Source: Streptomyces sp. T12 | GTDB taxonomy: Bacteria > Actinomycetota > Actinomycetes > Streptomycetales > Streptomycetaceae | Direction: 5' to 3' | Length of the DNA stretch: 64,000 nucleotides | Assembly: GCF_028736035.1 (NCBI RefSeq) | Contig: NZ_CP117866.1 | Span: 558,001 to 622,000 of the forward strand | Part shown: in pieces, positions 8,375 through 17,865 of the stretch | How the letters are laid out: the number at the start of each line of letters is the position of its first letter | Numbering within the stretch: the stretch's first letter is position 1 | The notes under the pieces: model-generated | The model's input: only the letters and a program-made list of their open reading frames with translations | What the model was told of the DNA's origin: nothing | The model's database searches: none | Program-made: the position numbers and the translations under genes

Positions 8375-9391
8375 ATGGGCCTCGCCGACGCGCTGCGCGG
8401 GAAGTCCGTCGAGCGGCGCGGGAGGATCGCCAAGCCACCGCCGGACGGGTCCAGGCCGCTGCCCGGCTGGCGCCGCTACTGGCCGATGTACACGGCGGTC
8501 TCCCCGTTCTTCATCCTCTTCGCCGTATTCGGCGTCTTCCCGGTCGGCTTCTCCATCTACCTGTCGTTCATGTCGTGGGACGGCATCGGAGAGACGCGGT
8601 CGATCGGCTGGGAGAACTACGCGTACCTGGTGACCGACTCCGACTTCTGGCAGTCGATCGGCAACACCCTGATCATCTGGCTCCTGTCCACCGTCCCGAT
8701 GATCTTTCTGGCGCTGGTCATCGCCTACGCACTGCACACCGCGGTGCGGTTCAAGGCGTTCTACCGGGTGGCCTACTTCGTCCCGAACATCACCTCGATC
8801 GTGGCAATGACCCTGGTGCTCGGCTCGGTATTCAGCGACAGCTCCGGGCTGCTCAACAGCGCGCTGCGGGCGATCAACTCCGGCGAGGTCGGCTGGCTGT
8901 CCGACCCGTGGGCGATGAAGGTCTCCGTGGCGGCGATCACCATCTGGCGGTGGGTCGGCTACAACGCCATCATCTGCCTGGCCGGCCTGCAGGCCATCTC
9001 CAGCGACGTGTTCGAGGCGGCCAAGGTCGACGGCGCCGACAACCGCCAGACCTTCTTCCGGATCACCCTCCCGATGCTCCGCCCGGTGATCCTGTTCGTC
9101 GCCGTCACCTCCACCATCGGCGGGCTGCAACTGTTCACCGAGCCGCAGGTGCTGTTCCCGGTGGACGACAACGGGAACGTCGGCGGGCCCGGCGGCGAGG
9201 CCACCACCATCGTGCTCTACCTGTACCAGCAGGCGTTCGTCTTCAACCGGTTCGGCTACGGCGCGGCCGTCGGCTGGGCGCTGTTCCTCCTGATCGCGGT
9301 GTTCTCCGTCATCAACTGGCGGCTGATCGGCGGCCGGGACGAGGACGCGATCGGCACCGGCAAGCGGAAGGGGAAGTCCCGTGCGCGCTGA
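8375..9391 (+). CDS. Sugar ABC transporter permease, MalF type
   Basis: 338-residue inner-membrane permease with about six predicted helices; the first runs through SPFFILFAVFGVFPVGFS. The cytoplasmic EAA loop reads EAAKVDGADNRQTFFRITLP, the site where the ATPase docks. The start codon follows directly on the stop of the binding-protein gene, and the 3' end overlaps the next permease by 11 bases, so the genes are translationally coupled. No ATPase gene accompanies them; in Streptomyces the shared MsiK protein usually fills that role. Confidence 0.9.
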   Translation: MGLADALRGKSVERRGRIAKPPPDGSRPLPGWRRYWPMYTAVSPFFILFAVFGVFPVGFSIYLSFMSWDGIGETRSIGWENYAYLVTDSDFWQSIGNTLIIWLLSTVPMIFLALVIAYALHTAVRFKAFYRVAYFVPNITSIVAMTLVLGSVFSDSSGLLNSALRAINSGEVGWLSDPWAMKVSVAAITIWRWVGYNAIICLAGLQAISSDVFEAAKVDGADNRQTFFRITLPMLRPVILFVAVTSTIGGLQLFTEPQVLFPVDDNGNVGGPGGEATTIVLYLYQQAFVFNRFGYGAAVGWALFLLIAVFSVINWRLIGGRDEDAIGTGKRKGKSRAR

Positions 9392-10217
9392 GACCGCCGC
9401 CCGGTCGCGGACCGTCGTGGGCCACGCCGTGCTCCTGCTCGGCGTGCTGATCACGATCTTCCCGTTCTACTGGATGTTCGTGATGGCCTCCAACACCACC
9501 GGGGACATCTTCGCCTACCCGCCCAAGCTGATCCCGGGCTCCCATCTGTGGGAGAACATGAACAAGGTGTTCGACGGGATCGACTTCTGGGGGTCGATGG
9601 GCATCACCGTCGTGGCCGCCACAACCGTGACGTTCCTGGTGCTGCTCGTCGACTCGCTGGCCGCCTTCGCCTTCGCCAAATACGACTTCCCCGGGCGGAG
9701 GCTGCTGTTCTGGATCGTGCTGGCCACCTTCATGATTCCGATGCAGCTGGCGCTGGTGCCTCAGTTCGTCACCCTGGCCTGGCTCGGCTGGGTCGGCTCG
9801 CTCAAGGCGCTGATCATTCCCGGTGCGGCCAACGCTTTCGGGATCTTCTGGATGCGCCAGTACGCGCAGGGGGCGATCGCCGACGAGCTGATCCAGGCGT
9901 CGAGGGTCGACGGGGCCGGGTTCTTCCGCCAGTGGTGGACGGTGGGGCTGCCGGTGCTGCGCCCGGGGCTGGCGTTCCTGGGGATCTTCACCTTCTTCCA
10001 CATCTGGAACGACTACCTGTGGCCACTGATCGTGATGACCGACCCGGGCAAGGTGACACTGCAAGTGGCCGTGCAGCAGCTGAACGGCGTCTACACCACC
10101 GACCAGTCGATGGTCATCGCCGGAGCGCTCATGTCAGTGATCCCGCTGATCGGGGTCTTCCTGATCGGCTCGCGCCACTTCATCGCCAACCTGGCCGCCG
10201 GCGCCATGAAGTTCTGA
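9381..10217 (+). CDS. Sugar ABC transporter permease, MalG type
   Basis: 278-residue partner permease starting at GTG 9381 inside the end of the upstream gene. The first helix (VLLLGVLITIFPFYWMF) and the EAA loop QASRVDGAGFFRQWWTVGLP are typical of the second CUT1 permease. It ends LAAGAMKF, a common tail in this family. With the two preceding genes it makes a complete membrane part of one importer. There is no terminator-like hairpin before the pectate lyase gene 118 bases downstream. Confidence 0.9.
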   Translation: MRAETAARSRTVVGHAVLLLGVLITIFPFYWMFVMASNTTGDIFAYPPKLIPGSHLWENMNKVFDGIDFWGSMGITVVAATTVTFLVLLVDSLAAFAFAKYDFPGRRLLFWIVLATFMIPMQLALVPQFVTLAWLGWVGSLKALIIPGAANAFGIFWMRQYAQGAIADELIQASRVDGAGFFRQWWTVGLPVLRPGLAFLGIFTFFHIWNDYLWPLIVMTDPGKVTLQVAVQQLNGVYTTDQSMVIAGALMSVIPLIGVFLIGSRHFIANLAAGAMKF

Positions 10218-10335
10218 AGAGGCACGCGCGTGGTCCCACCCTTCGAAAAGCAGCTTTCGCACCTGCGCTGAGTTCTTCAGGCAGGCACGAGACCTACTGC
10301 CGCACGGGAAATCACCTGACTCGGGAGATGACGCT

Positions 10336-11685
10336 GTGAGAACCGCGAAGTTCGGCACCCCTGCCCTCCTGCTCTCGGTGGTCACGGCGAGTTCCGTCGT
10401 CATGGCCCCCGGCTCGGCGTCCGCGAGCGCCGCGGCGGCCGGAAACACCTACTACGTCGCCCCGAACGGGAACGACGGAGCAGCAGGTACGCAGGCCGCT
10501 CCGTGGGCATCGATCGCCCGTGCGCAGGCCGTCGCCAAGGCGGGCGACACGGTCTACTTCCGGGGCGGCACCTACGCCTACACCCGTGCGAACAGCGCCT
10601 GTTCGAGCCAGACCGCCAAGGTCGACGCGATCACCCTCGACAAGAGCGGCAGCTCGGGCAACCCGATCCGGTACTGGGCCCAGCCGGGCGAGAAACCGGT
10701 CTTCGACTTCTCGCGGATGACGGACAACTGCCGCATCAAGGGCTTCAACGTCACCGGCAGCTGGATCCACCTCAAAGGACTGGAAGTCAAGGGCGTTCCC
10801 CAGAACAACAACCGCAACGCCGAGTCCTGGGGGATCTGGGTTTCCGGCGGCAACGACGTCTTCGAGCAGATCAACACCCACCACCACATGGGTACCGGCC
10901 TGTTCATCAGCGGCGGGGGCGGCAACCTCGTCCTCAACTCGGACGCGCATGACAACTACGACCTGCGCAGCAACGACGGGCCCGGCGAGAACGCCGACGG
11001 GTTCGGTTCGCACTACACGCCGGCCGGCCGCCCCGCGAACGTGTTCCGGGGTTGCCGATCGTGGTGGAACGCTGATGACGGGTTCGACCTCATCTCCACC
11101 TACTCGCCCGTGATCATCGAGAACTCGTGGGCCTGGCGCAACGGGTACGTGCCGGGGACGGCGACGCCCTCCGGCAACGGAGCCGGCTTCAAGTCCGGCG
11201 GCTACGGGGGCGACTACGAGGCCAATGCGCCGAAGCACACCGTCCGCTCCTCGGTGGCGTTCCTGAACAAGGCGGCCGGCTTCTACGCCAACCACCACCC
11301 GGTGGCCAACGACTTCTTCAACAACACCGGCTACGGAAACCACCCCAACTTCAACATGCTGGGAATCGACTCGCGCGGCGCCGCCGTCGGCCGGGGCAAC
11401 CTGCGCAACAACATCGCCTACACCGGAACGGCGACGTCGAACATGAGCGGCACGAACGCCGCGTACAACTCCTGGAACCTCGGCGTCCCCCTGTCGGACT
11501 CCCAGTTCAACAGTGTGTCGACGTCCGGCTGGGACGCGCCCCGCCAGACCGACGGGAGTCCGCCCGTGCTGCCCCACCTCCGTCTCGCGGCGAACAGTGC
11601 CCTGATCGACAAGGGCACCGACGTGGGACTGCCCTTCAGCGGAAGTGCGCCGGATCTCGGCGCCTTTGAGAATGACGGAAGGTGA
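10336..11685 (+). CDS. Pectate/rhamnogalacturonan lyase, PL9 family, secreted
   Basis: 449-residue exported right-handed beta-helix enzyme. It starts at GTG 10336 behind CGGGAG, with a signal ending near ASASAAAAG. The mature N-terminus YYVAPNGNDGAAGT is typical of PL9 enzymes. Calcium-site aspartates appear in WNADDGFDLIS, and the catalytic lysine is probably in GNGAGFKSGG. The fold and motifs indicate beta-elimination on polygalacturonate or a related uronate chain; the exact substrate cannot be read from sequence. The following GH43 gene starts five bases after its stop codon, so the two are probably co-transcribed. Confidence 0.85.
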   Translation: MRTAKFGTPALLLSVVTASSVVMAPGSASASAAAAGNTYYVAPNGNDGAAGTQAAPWASIARAQAVAKAGDTVYFRGGTYAYTRANSACSSQTAKVDAITLDKSGSSGNPIRYWAQPGEKPVFDFSRMTDNCRIKGFNVTGSWIHLKGLEVKGVPQNNNRNAESWGIWVSGGNDVFEQINTHHHMGTGLFISGGGGNLVLNSDAHDNYDLRSNDGPGENADGFGSHYTPAGRPANVFRGCRSWWNADDGFDLISTYSPVIIENSWAWRNGYVPGTATPSGNGAGFKSGGYGGDYEANAPKHTVRSSVAFLNKAAGFYANHHPVANDFFNNTGYGNHPNFNMLGIDSRGAAVGRGNLRNNIAYTGTATSNMSGTNAAYNSWNLGVPLSDSQFNSVSTSGWDAPRQTDGSPPVLPHLRLAANSALIDKGTDVGLPFSGSAPDLGAFENDGR

Positions 11686-11689
11686 CCTC

Positions 11690-13885
11690 TTGAGGCAACG
11701 ATCGCGTGTCGTCTCCAAGTACTGGAAGTTGGCCGCCGCCACCCTGTTGTCCGTGGCGTTGGCGGCGCCGCTCTCGGCGAGCACCGCCGCGGCGGAGACA
11801 CCTGCAACGCAGAGACAGGCAACGGAGCTCCAAGACCAGGGGGCGGCTGCTGGACCGGTGGTGGATCGCGGCCTCAAGTACCTGGTGTCCGACTACCAGA
11901 CGCGCACTCCGACGAAGTACACCGCTGACTCCTGGAGGCCCTTCGCCAAGGCGTTGACCGCCGCGGCCGAGGTCGCCGGCGACACTTCGGCCACCACGTC
12001 GGACGTCGCCGACGCGAAGACGGCACTGATGACCGCCGCCGCCGATCTGAAGGCCGCCGACGAGGGCACGTTCCAGACCATCACGAACAACACCTTCTGG
12101 AACGACACCAGCGGCAACCCCATCTATTCGCAGGGCGGTGGGGTCTTCAAGTTCGGTGACACCTACTACTGGTACGGCGTGCACTACACCGGCGCTGAGC
12201 TCTACCGGGCCAATCCGACGAGGAAGTACGACGGGAACGTCAGCTTCGTCTCGATCCCCGTGTACTCGTCCAAGGACCTGGTGAACTGGAAGTTCGAGAA
12301 CCGGGTCGCGACGCGCTCGACCGCGATCAACAACGGCGCCACCCTCGGTCAGGCAGGGTGGGTCGGGCGGCTCGGGGTCTCGTACAACGAGAACACCGGA
12401 AAGTATGTGCTCGCCACCCAGGCCTATGTCGGAGGCGGGCACGGGGTCCTGTTCCTCCAGGGTGACTCACCCACCGACACCTTCGACTACGGCTACTTCC
12501 AGACCCAGATCACCAACTCGCCCACGACCGGCACCGGAGATCAGACCGTCTTCACCGACGACGACGGCAAGGACTACCTGATCTTCTCCAACCGCGAGGG
12601 ACGCTCTCGCGCCTTCGTCAGCAAGCTCAGGGAGTCCGACTCGCTGCGGGCGGAGCCCGGCGTGCAGATCGGCCAGAACTCCTCCGGCCGCGAGGGCAAC
12701 GCCATGTTCAAACTCGACGGCAAGTACTACCACGCGGCCTCGGACCTGCACGGCTGGAACAGTTCGGTCGCACACGTCCTGGAGTCGACCAGCGGCAACA
12801 TCCAGGGTGCCTACACCAGCGAGTACACGCTTGCCGGCACCGAGATGGACTACAGCCACGTGACCCAGACCGGGTTCTTCGTGACGGTCAAGGGCACCAA
12901 GCAGAACACGGTGATCTTCGCCGGCGACCGCTGGGCCGACTTCGCCTGGAACGGCATCGGGTACAACCAGTGGATGCCGGTGACCAAGACCGGCGCGAGG
13001 CCACAGTTCCACTCGGTGAGCCAGTGGCAGTTCAACGCCACGACCGGAGAGTGGCGTGTCGGGCCGGCGAACAACTACATCCTCAACCCCGACATCCAGG
13101 CCGACCGCGTCATCGTCTCCAGCGTACGGGGATGGCGGAACCTCGGCGGTTCGGTGACCAACGTCAACGGTGGTGTGAACGGGTCTCGCTTCGCCCTCCA
13201 GGTGAGCAACAGCGGCGGCGTCGAGCAGCGGGTCGAGTCGATGCCCGCAGGCACCTACGCCCTGTCCCTGCACGCTCGGGGTAGCGCCGGGCAGGTCGTG
13301 ATCACCGGCGCCAACGGCAGCCAACGCACCCTCGGCATCCCGTCGTCGAGCGGCTGGGCCAAACGTGAGCTCACCGGCATCGAGCTGCCCGGCGGGGCCG
13401 CCACCGTCACCGTGCGGGCGTCGGGTTCGGGCGGCGTCACCGTCGACCAGCTCTCACTCGTCAAGACCTCTGCCGGCACACCACCGCCTCCGGGACGTTA
13501 CGAGGCAGAGACCGCTCCGGCGCAGTGCCGGGGCACGATCGACTCCAATCAAGCCGGCTATTCCGGCAGCGGGTTCTGCAACGGCGACCCCGCTGTTGGG
13601 GCCTTCGCGGAGTTCACCGTGAACTCCGAGACCGCCCGTACGGCGACGCTGGGGATCCGGTTCGCCAATGGCGCCACCACCGGTGCGAGGCCAGCGAGCC
13701 TCGCCGTCAACGGAGCCACGGCAGGGTCGCTTTCGTTCGAGTCCACCGGTGCGTGGACGACGTGGACGACCAAGACCGTGACCGTCTCACTGAACGCCGG
13801 CAGCAACACCATCCGGTTGGATCCGACCACGGCAGCCGGACTGCCCAACGTCGACTACCTCGATGTCGGTGCCGCGGCCGGCTGA
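11690..13885 (+). CDS. Multidomain GH43 glycosidase with FIVAR and CBM35 modules, secreted
   Basis: 731-residue exported enzyme. The TTG start at 11690 is seven bases after GGAAGG and opens a signal that ends near STAAAET. A FIVAR-like helical segment (about residues 50-125) precedes a five-bladed GH43-like domain (about 130-470; SQGGGVFKFGDTYYWYG and LGVSYNENTGKYVL). Next are a beta-sandwich binding domain (about 475-600) and a C-terminal CBM35 (YEAETAPAQ to VDYLDVG). The GGGxxxxxxxYYWYG signature resembles GH43 exo-beta-1,3-galactanases, suggesting action on arabinogalactan, but the subfamily needs a search. It follows the PL9 gene immediately. Confidence 0.82.
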   Translation: MRQRSRVVSKYWKLAAATLLSVALAAPLSASTAAAETPATQRQATELQDQGAAAGPVVDRGLKYLVSDYQTRTPTKYTADSWRPFAKALTAAAEVAGDTSATTSDVADAKTALMTAAADLKAADEGTFQTITNNTFWNDTSGNPIYSQGGGVFKFGDTYYWYGVHYTGAELYRANPTRKYDGNVSFVSIPVYSSKDLVNWKFENRVATRSTAINNGATLGQAGWVGRLGVSYNENTGKYVLATQAYVGGGHGVLFLQGDSPTDTFDYGYFQTQITNSPTTGTGDQTVFTDDDGKDYLIFSNREGRSRAFVSKLRESDSLRAEPGVQIGQNSSGREGNAMFKLDGKYYHAASDLHGWNSSVAHVLESTSGNIQGAYTSEYTLAGTEMDYSHVTQTGFFVTVKGTKQNTVIFAGDRWADFAWNGIGYNQWMPVTKTGARPQFHSVSQWQFNATTGEWRVGPANNYILNPDIQADRVIVSSVRGWRNLGGSVTNVNGGVNGSRFALQVSNSGGVEQRVESMPAGTYALSLHARGSAGQVVITGANGSQRTLGIPSSSGWAKRELTGIELPGGAATVTVRASGSGGVTVDQLSLVKTSAGTPPPPGRYEAETAPAQCRGTIDSNQAGYSGSGFCNGDPAVGAFAEFTVNSETARTATLGIRFANGATTGARPASLAVNGATAGSLSFESTGAWTTWTTKTVTVSLNAGSNTIRLDPTTAAGLPNVDYLDVGAAAG

Positions 13886-13971
13886 CATCCCGTGCTCTGC
13901 CGGTCTTCTCGACCGGCGGAGCGTACGGAACAGCCCATGCCGCACGTACTTCACATCGTCAGGAGAAGGAC

Positions 13972-15903
13972 ATGAGCAGCAAGCGTCTGCCCCGCGCCAT
14001 CGCGGTCACGACGACGTTGGTCACCATGCTGTCCGCGAATTTACTCATGGTGCCCAACCCGGCCCACGCGACCTTCGGAACCGCGGACATCAAGCCGATC
14101 GAGAGCAATATCGCTGCCAAGCCCTGGGCCGCGGCGACGGCCGCCACCGGCTCGTCCAACGCTCGTCTGGCCATCGACGGCGACCCGGCGACGTCCTGGC
14201 AACCCGGTAGTGCCGGCGCCCGGCAGTGGCTCACCGTCGACCTCGGTGGAACCTACGACAACCTGCGCAAGGTCAAGGTGCTCTTCCCGGACCGTGGCGT
14301 GGCCCACCGGTACGTCGTCGAGGCTTCATCCGACGGTCGCCGGTGGAAGACCATCGCCGACAGGTCCCACAACCGAGCCGTGTCGCGAGGGGAGGTGCAC
14401 CTGTTCACCCGGCCGGGAACGCGCTTCGTCCGGCTGACGTTCACAGGTGGGCCGGGCCGGGCCCGGGCAGGTGTCAGCGAGCTCCAGGTCTTCAACTACC
14501 TGCGCGACGACCTCACCCTCGGCGCCGATCTGTCCTGGATGGACGACGTCCAGGACCAGCAGTACTGGGTCGCCCCCCTGGCCGAAGACCGCGGCGCCGG
14601 GCCACACCTGCTCGACGTGGCCAAGGATCGGGGCATGCAGCACACCCGGCTGCGGATATGGAACGAGCCGCGCAGCGAGAGCACCGGTCAACCGACGCCG
14701 GTACCGCGCCAGGGCCCGGAGCGCTCACTGGTCTCAGCCAAGTGGATCAAGCAGCGGGGCATGGGCCTGGGGATCGACTTCCACTACGCGGACTCGTGGG
14801 CGGACCCGAGCAAGCAACCAAAACCACGTGCCTGGGCCGAGCTGGAGTTCGCGGACCTGTCCCAGGCCGTGTACGACTTCACCGCCGACTATCTGAAGCG
14901 GTTGATCCGGCAGGGCACCACGCCGGAGAAGGTGGCCGTCGGCAACGAGATCATCAATGGCTTCATGTACGGCAGCGAGGCGGCCCACATCGGCACGACG
15001 AATCCGCCGTATTTCGTCGACCAGGCCGACATCTACCAGTCGAAGCCCGGCGGTGGCCTGCTGTGGAGGTACTGGCGGTCAACCGACCCGGTGGAGCGGC
15101 AGCTCTACGACCAGTCGTGGGACCGGTTCACCACCCTGGCCGCGGCCGGGATCAAGGCCGTCCGCGACGCGTCACCGACATCCAAGGTCGAGATACACGT
15201 GATCGTCGACAAGGACAAGCTCGCCAAAACCATGGAGTTCTGGCACCAGTTCCTCACCCGGGTGAAGGCAAAGGGCCAGAACCCCGATGTGCTGGCCATC
15301 TCGTACTACCCGGAATGGCACGGTACGCCCGAGGCACTGGATCTCAACCTGAACACCATGGCCACCACCTACCCCGGCTACGAAATCGACATCGCCGAAA
15401 CCGCCTACCCCGCCTCGGGCGGCGATGGCTCGCCGTTGCCCAACTCGCTGTACCCGCGAACCATTCAGGGGCAGGCGGACGCGATCCGGAGGGTTTTCCA
15501 GGCCGCCAACGACGTGGTCGACAACCGAGGTTCAGGTGTCCTGGTGTGGGAGCCGGCCGGCTACCAGCCTATGTTCCGGGCCGTGCCCGGACTGGCGAAC
15601 ACGTGGGAGCCGCACGCCTCCATCAACGTCTTCAACGCCAGCCGCGCCAAGCACATCCTCCAGGACACCGTCTACACCAGCACCGTGGTGGGGGCCGCCC
15701 CGAAGCTGCCCTCCTCCATCCGCATGCTCACCACCGCCAACAACAAGATCACCACTGTCCCCGTCCGCTGGCAGCCGTTGCCACCTGGCGCGACCGACAG
15801 GCCGGGTGAGGTGACAGTCACCGGGACGACCGGCACCGGACCGGTCACGGCGGTCATCGACGTCATGCCCGGCCACGGCGAACACGACGTGACCGCCTCA
15901 TAG
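13972..15903 (+). CDS. Arabinogalactan endo-beta-1,4-galactanase, GH53 with F5/8C module
   Basis: 643-residue exported galactanase, the second GH53 in the cluster. ATG 13972 follows AGGAGAAGGA. After the signal (ending near AHATFG) comes a discoidin/CBM32-like module (about residues 35-175: NARLAIDGDPATSWQPG, then FVRLTFTGG). The GH53 barrel follows, with acid/base E326 in AVGNEIING and nucleophile E476 in IDIAETAYP. A C-terminal Ig-like region of about 50 residues begins near TTVPVRWQP. The added binding module suggests insoluble or cell-wall-bound galactan, while the smaller Tat-exported GH53 may handle soluble chains; that division is inference. Confidence 0.92.
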   Translation: MSSKRLPRAIAVTTTLVTMLSANLLMVPNPAHATFGTADIKPIESNIAAKPWAAATAATGSSNARLAIDGDPATSWQPGSAGARQWLTVDLGGTYDNLRKVKVLFPDRGVAHRYVVEASSDGRRWKTIADRSHNRAVSRGEVHLFTRPGTRFVRLTFTGGPGRARAGVSELQVFNYLRDDLTLGADLSWMDDVQDQQYWVAPLAEDRGAGPHLLDVAKDRGMQHTRLRIWNEPRSESTGQPTPVPRQGPERSLVSAKWIKQRGMGLGIDFHYADSWADPSKQPKPRAWAELEFADLSQAVYDFTADYLKRLIRQGTTPEKVAVGNEIINGFMYGSEAAHIGTTNPPYFVDQADIYQSKPGGGLLWRYWRSTDPVERQLYDQSWDRFTTLAAAGIKAVRDASPTSKVEIHVIVDKDKLAKTMEFWHQFLTRVKAKGQNPDVLAISYYPEWHGTPEALDLNLNTMATTYPGYEIDIAETAYPASGGDGSPLPNSLYPRTIQGQADAIRRVFQAANDVVDNRGSGVLVWEPAGYQPMFRAVPGLANTWEPHASINVFNASRAKHILQDTVYTSTVVGAAPKLPSSIRMLTTANNKITTVPVRWQPLPPGATDRPGEVTVTGTTGTGPVTAVIDVMPGHGEHDVTAS

Positions 15904-16143
15904 CCGGCCGGGGAGAACCAGGCCGTGTTCGACCGGAACGGCCACCCTCACCCCGACATCCGGTGCGCCCGACCCACCGCACGCCGCTCCTGCCGCGCCT
16001 CGCGGGTGGCAGGACCACCCGCACCCGCTGTCGCGCCGTGCGCCCCGTCGGCCTGTTGGCCTTCGTCGTCGACGGGACGCACCCGGCAACGGAACCAGCC
16101 GAACGCCAAACCCCCCACCCATCCCCGCACCCAAGGAGTCACC

Positions 16144-17457
16144 ATGACCCTGCGACGACGGACCTTCCTCAGCATGAGCGCGGCCGGAGCGACGGGCGTG
16201 GGCCTGTCCCTGCTCGGCGCAGGACAGGCACCGGCCGCCGCCGGGCCACTGGACACCGCGCCGACCACGCCGTTCGCGGTCGGCGTGCGCCGGTACAACT
16301 GGACCCGCGGCAGCCGCCCGTGCACCACCTACGTCTACTACCCGGCCACCGGCACCGCCGGCGGCAGCCCGGTGACGGACGCCCCGGTCGCAAGCGGGGT
16401 CTTCCCCGTCTACAACTTCACCCACGGCTACGGAAGCAGCCCGCAGAACTCACTATTCATCATCCGGGCCCTGGCCTCGGCGGGCTTCGTCGTCCCCGCC
16501 CCGCACTTCAACCACAACTTCACCGACGTCAACAACGGCAACACCTCCAAGGACGTCTCGCAGATCCTCACCAACACCCTCGCGCTCAACGCGAGCGGAC
16601 CGCTGGCCGGGCACATCAACACCGGCATCGGCGTCGGCGTCTCGGGCCACTCCCTGGGCGGCATGGTCACCCACGGTCTGCTGACCTCCTGGCCCGACAG
16701 CCGGATCATCTCCGCCAACCCCCAGTCCTGCGTGGACATGGGCAACCCGTCCAGCTCGGTCTCCGCGAAGGTCCTGTTCGTCCACGGCGACCGGGACTCG
16801 ACCACGTCGTACTCCTCGGCCCGGCAGGCGTACTCGGAGATCACCTGGCCCAAGGCGTTCCTCACCTTCGTCGGCGGCAGCCACACCAGCTTCTGGAGCG
16901 ACCAGCGCTTCCCGAGGACCGTCGTCGACTGGGCCCGCTGGACCATGTACGGCGACACCGCCGCACGGGACCGGCTCCCGGCTGACGCGTCCGGGTCCAA
17001 CACCAGGTGGGAAGCCCAGCTGGGCGACTCCCCCGGCGGCCCGGGCCTCTACACCCTGCTGGCCCAGCACAGCGGCAAGGCCGCCGAGATCAACGGGGCC
17101 TCCACCGCCGCCGGCACACAACTCGTCCAGCGGACCGCCAACAGTCGCCCCAACCAGCAGTTCGAGTTCGTCGACGCCGGCGACGGCCACGTCCGCGTCA
17201 AGGCACTGCACAGTGGCCTGTTCCTCCAGCCCACGGGCACCGCGACCGGAGCAGACGTCGTCCAACAGGCCGACACCGGCGCCACCAGCCAGCAGTGGCG
17301 CGTGGTCGATCACGGTGGTGGCGTGATCAGCCTCGTCAACCGGGAGTCCGGCCTGGCGATGGATATCTGGGAGTACTCGACCGCCGACGGCGCCCGCATC
17401 TCCCAGTGGACCTACACCGGCAACCCCAACCAGCGCTTCACCCGCCGCCGCGTCTGA
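16144..17457 (+). CDS. Secreted alpha/beta hydrolase with C-terminal ricin-type lectin domain
   Basis: 437-residue Tat-exported enzyme (LRRRTFLSMSAAG). Residues 40-285 form an alpha/beta hydrolase of the cutinase/PET-hydrolase/dienelactone-hydrolase group, with S170 in SGHSLGG, D218 in VHGDRDS and H247 in GGSHTSF. Residues 290-437 are a ricin B-type (CBM13) lectin with QQFEFVD, QQWRVVD and NQRFTRR repeats. An esterase joined to a sugar-binding module fits deacylation of a wall polysaccharide. A hairpin at 17466-17509 closes the transcription unit. The substrate class is not certain. Confidence 0.85.
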   Translation: MTLRRRTFLSMSAAGATGVGLSLLGAGQAPAAAGPLDTAPTTPFAVGVRRYNWTRGSRPCTTYVYYPATGTAGGSPVTDAPVASGVFPVYNFTHGYGSSPQNSLFIIRALASAGFVVPAPHFNHNFTDVNNGNTSKDVSQILTNTLALNASGPLAGHINTGIGVGVSGHSLGGMVTHGLLTSWPDSRIISANPQSCVDMGNPSSSVSAKVLFVHGDRDSTTSYSSARQAYSEITWPKAFLTFVGGSHTSFWSDQRFPRTVVDWARWTMYGDTAARDRLPADASGSNTRWEAQLGDSPGGPGLYTLLAQHSGKAAEINGASTAAGTQLVQRTANSRPNQQFEFVDAGDGHVRVKALHSGLFLQPTGTATGADVVQQADTGATSQQWRVVDHGGGVISLVNRESGLAMDIWEYSTADGARISQWTYTGNPNQRFTRRRV

Positions 17458-17465
17458 CCGGAACG

Positions 17466-17509
17466 TGTCGGGGCACCGCTCGGGCAGCAGGGCGGGCGGT
17501 GTCCCGACA
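17466..17509 (+). terminator. 14-bp hairpin terminator
   Basis: TGTCGGGGCACCGC at 17466-17479 pairs with GCGGTGTCCCGACA at 17496-17509 through one G-T wobble. It lies nine bases after the stop of the hydrolase-lectin gene and marks the right end of the pectin cluster. Confidence 0.7.
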
Positions 17510-17553
17510 TGGCGCCGATGGTCCTTCGCGACTGACCAAGGGGTGTGCAGCCT

Positions 17554-17703
17554 TCACGCCCGCCGCCCGAGCGTGCGCAGGGATACGTCCGCCAACTGGC
17601 CCTGACAAAGCCTACGGACGTGCCAACGCGTGATCAGGCAAACGGCGAGTCCGAGGAGGGCCTCGTGGATGTCGTCGCGTCGCTCCCATCGGATTCTCGG
17701 CGG
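17554..17703 (-). mobile_element. IS5-family transposase, C-terminal remnant
   Basis: Read on the minus strand from about 17703, one frame gives [20 protein letters not shown] followed by [11 protein letters not shown], the conserved C-terminus of IS5-type DDE transposases of Streptomyces (the RWE..DDIH..F/L block). It continues about 16 residues past the usual end to a stop at 17554. No upstream transposase domain or terminal repeat is visible. The element has been cut off against the FAH tail that begins on the other strand, so an old insertion followed by deletion is likely. Confidence 0.75.
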
Positions 17704-17865
17704 ACTTGCCCTGTCCTGGAACCCGGCGACCTGATCAACACGGGCACCCCACCCGGCGCCGGTATGGGCTTGACCCCGCCGGTGTGGCTGCGGCCAGGTG
17801 ACGTGATGGAACTGGGTATCAAGTACCTCGGCACGCAGCGTCAGCGCGTGCTCGGGCCCCGGTGA
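17704..17865 (+). pseudogene. Fumarylacetoacetate hydrolase-family fragment, C-terminus only
   Basis: A plus-strand frame ends [19 protein letters not shown], then [20 protein letters not shown], with stop at 17863-17865. This is the conserved C-terminus of FAH-family hydrolases, in which the GTPxGxG turn helps form the active site. Everything upstream is replaced by transposase sequence read on the other strand. The stop overlaps the start of the next reading frame (GTGA), so it probably once belonged to an operon with the dehydrogenase. Confidence 0.75.

Noticed and set aside
7100..9454. Long minus-strand open frame of 784 codons across the ABC transporter genes
   Set aside because: Antisense to three well-supported transport genes; no recognisable protein.
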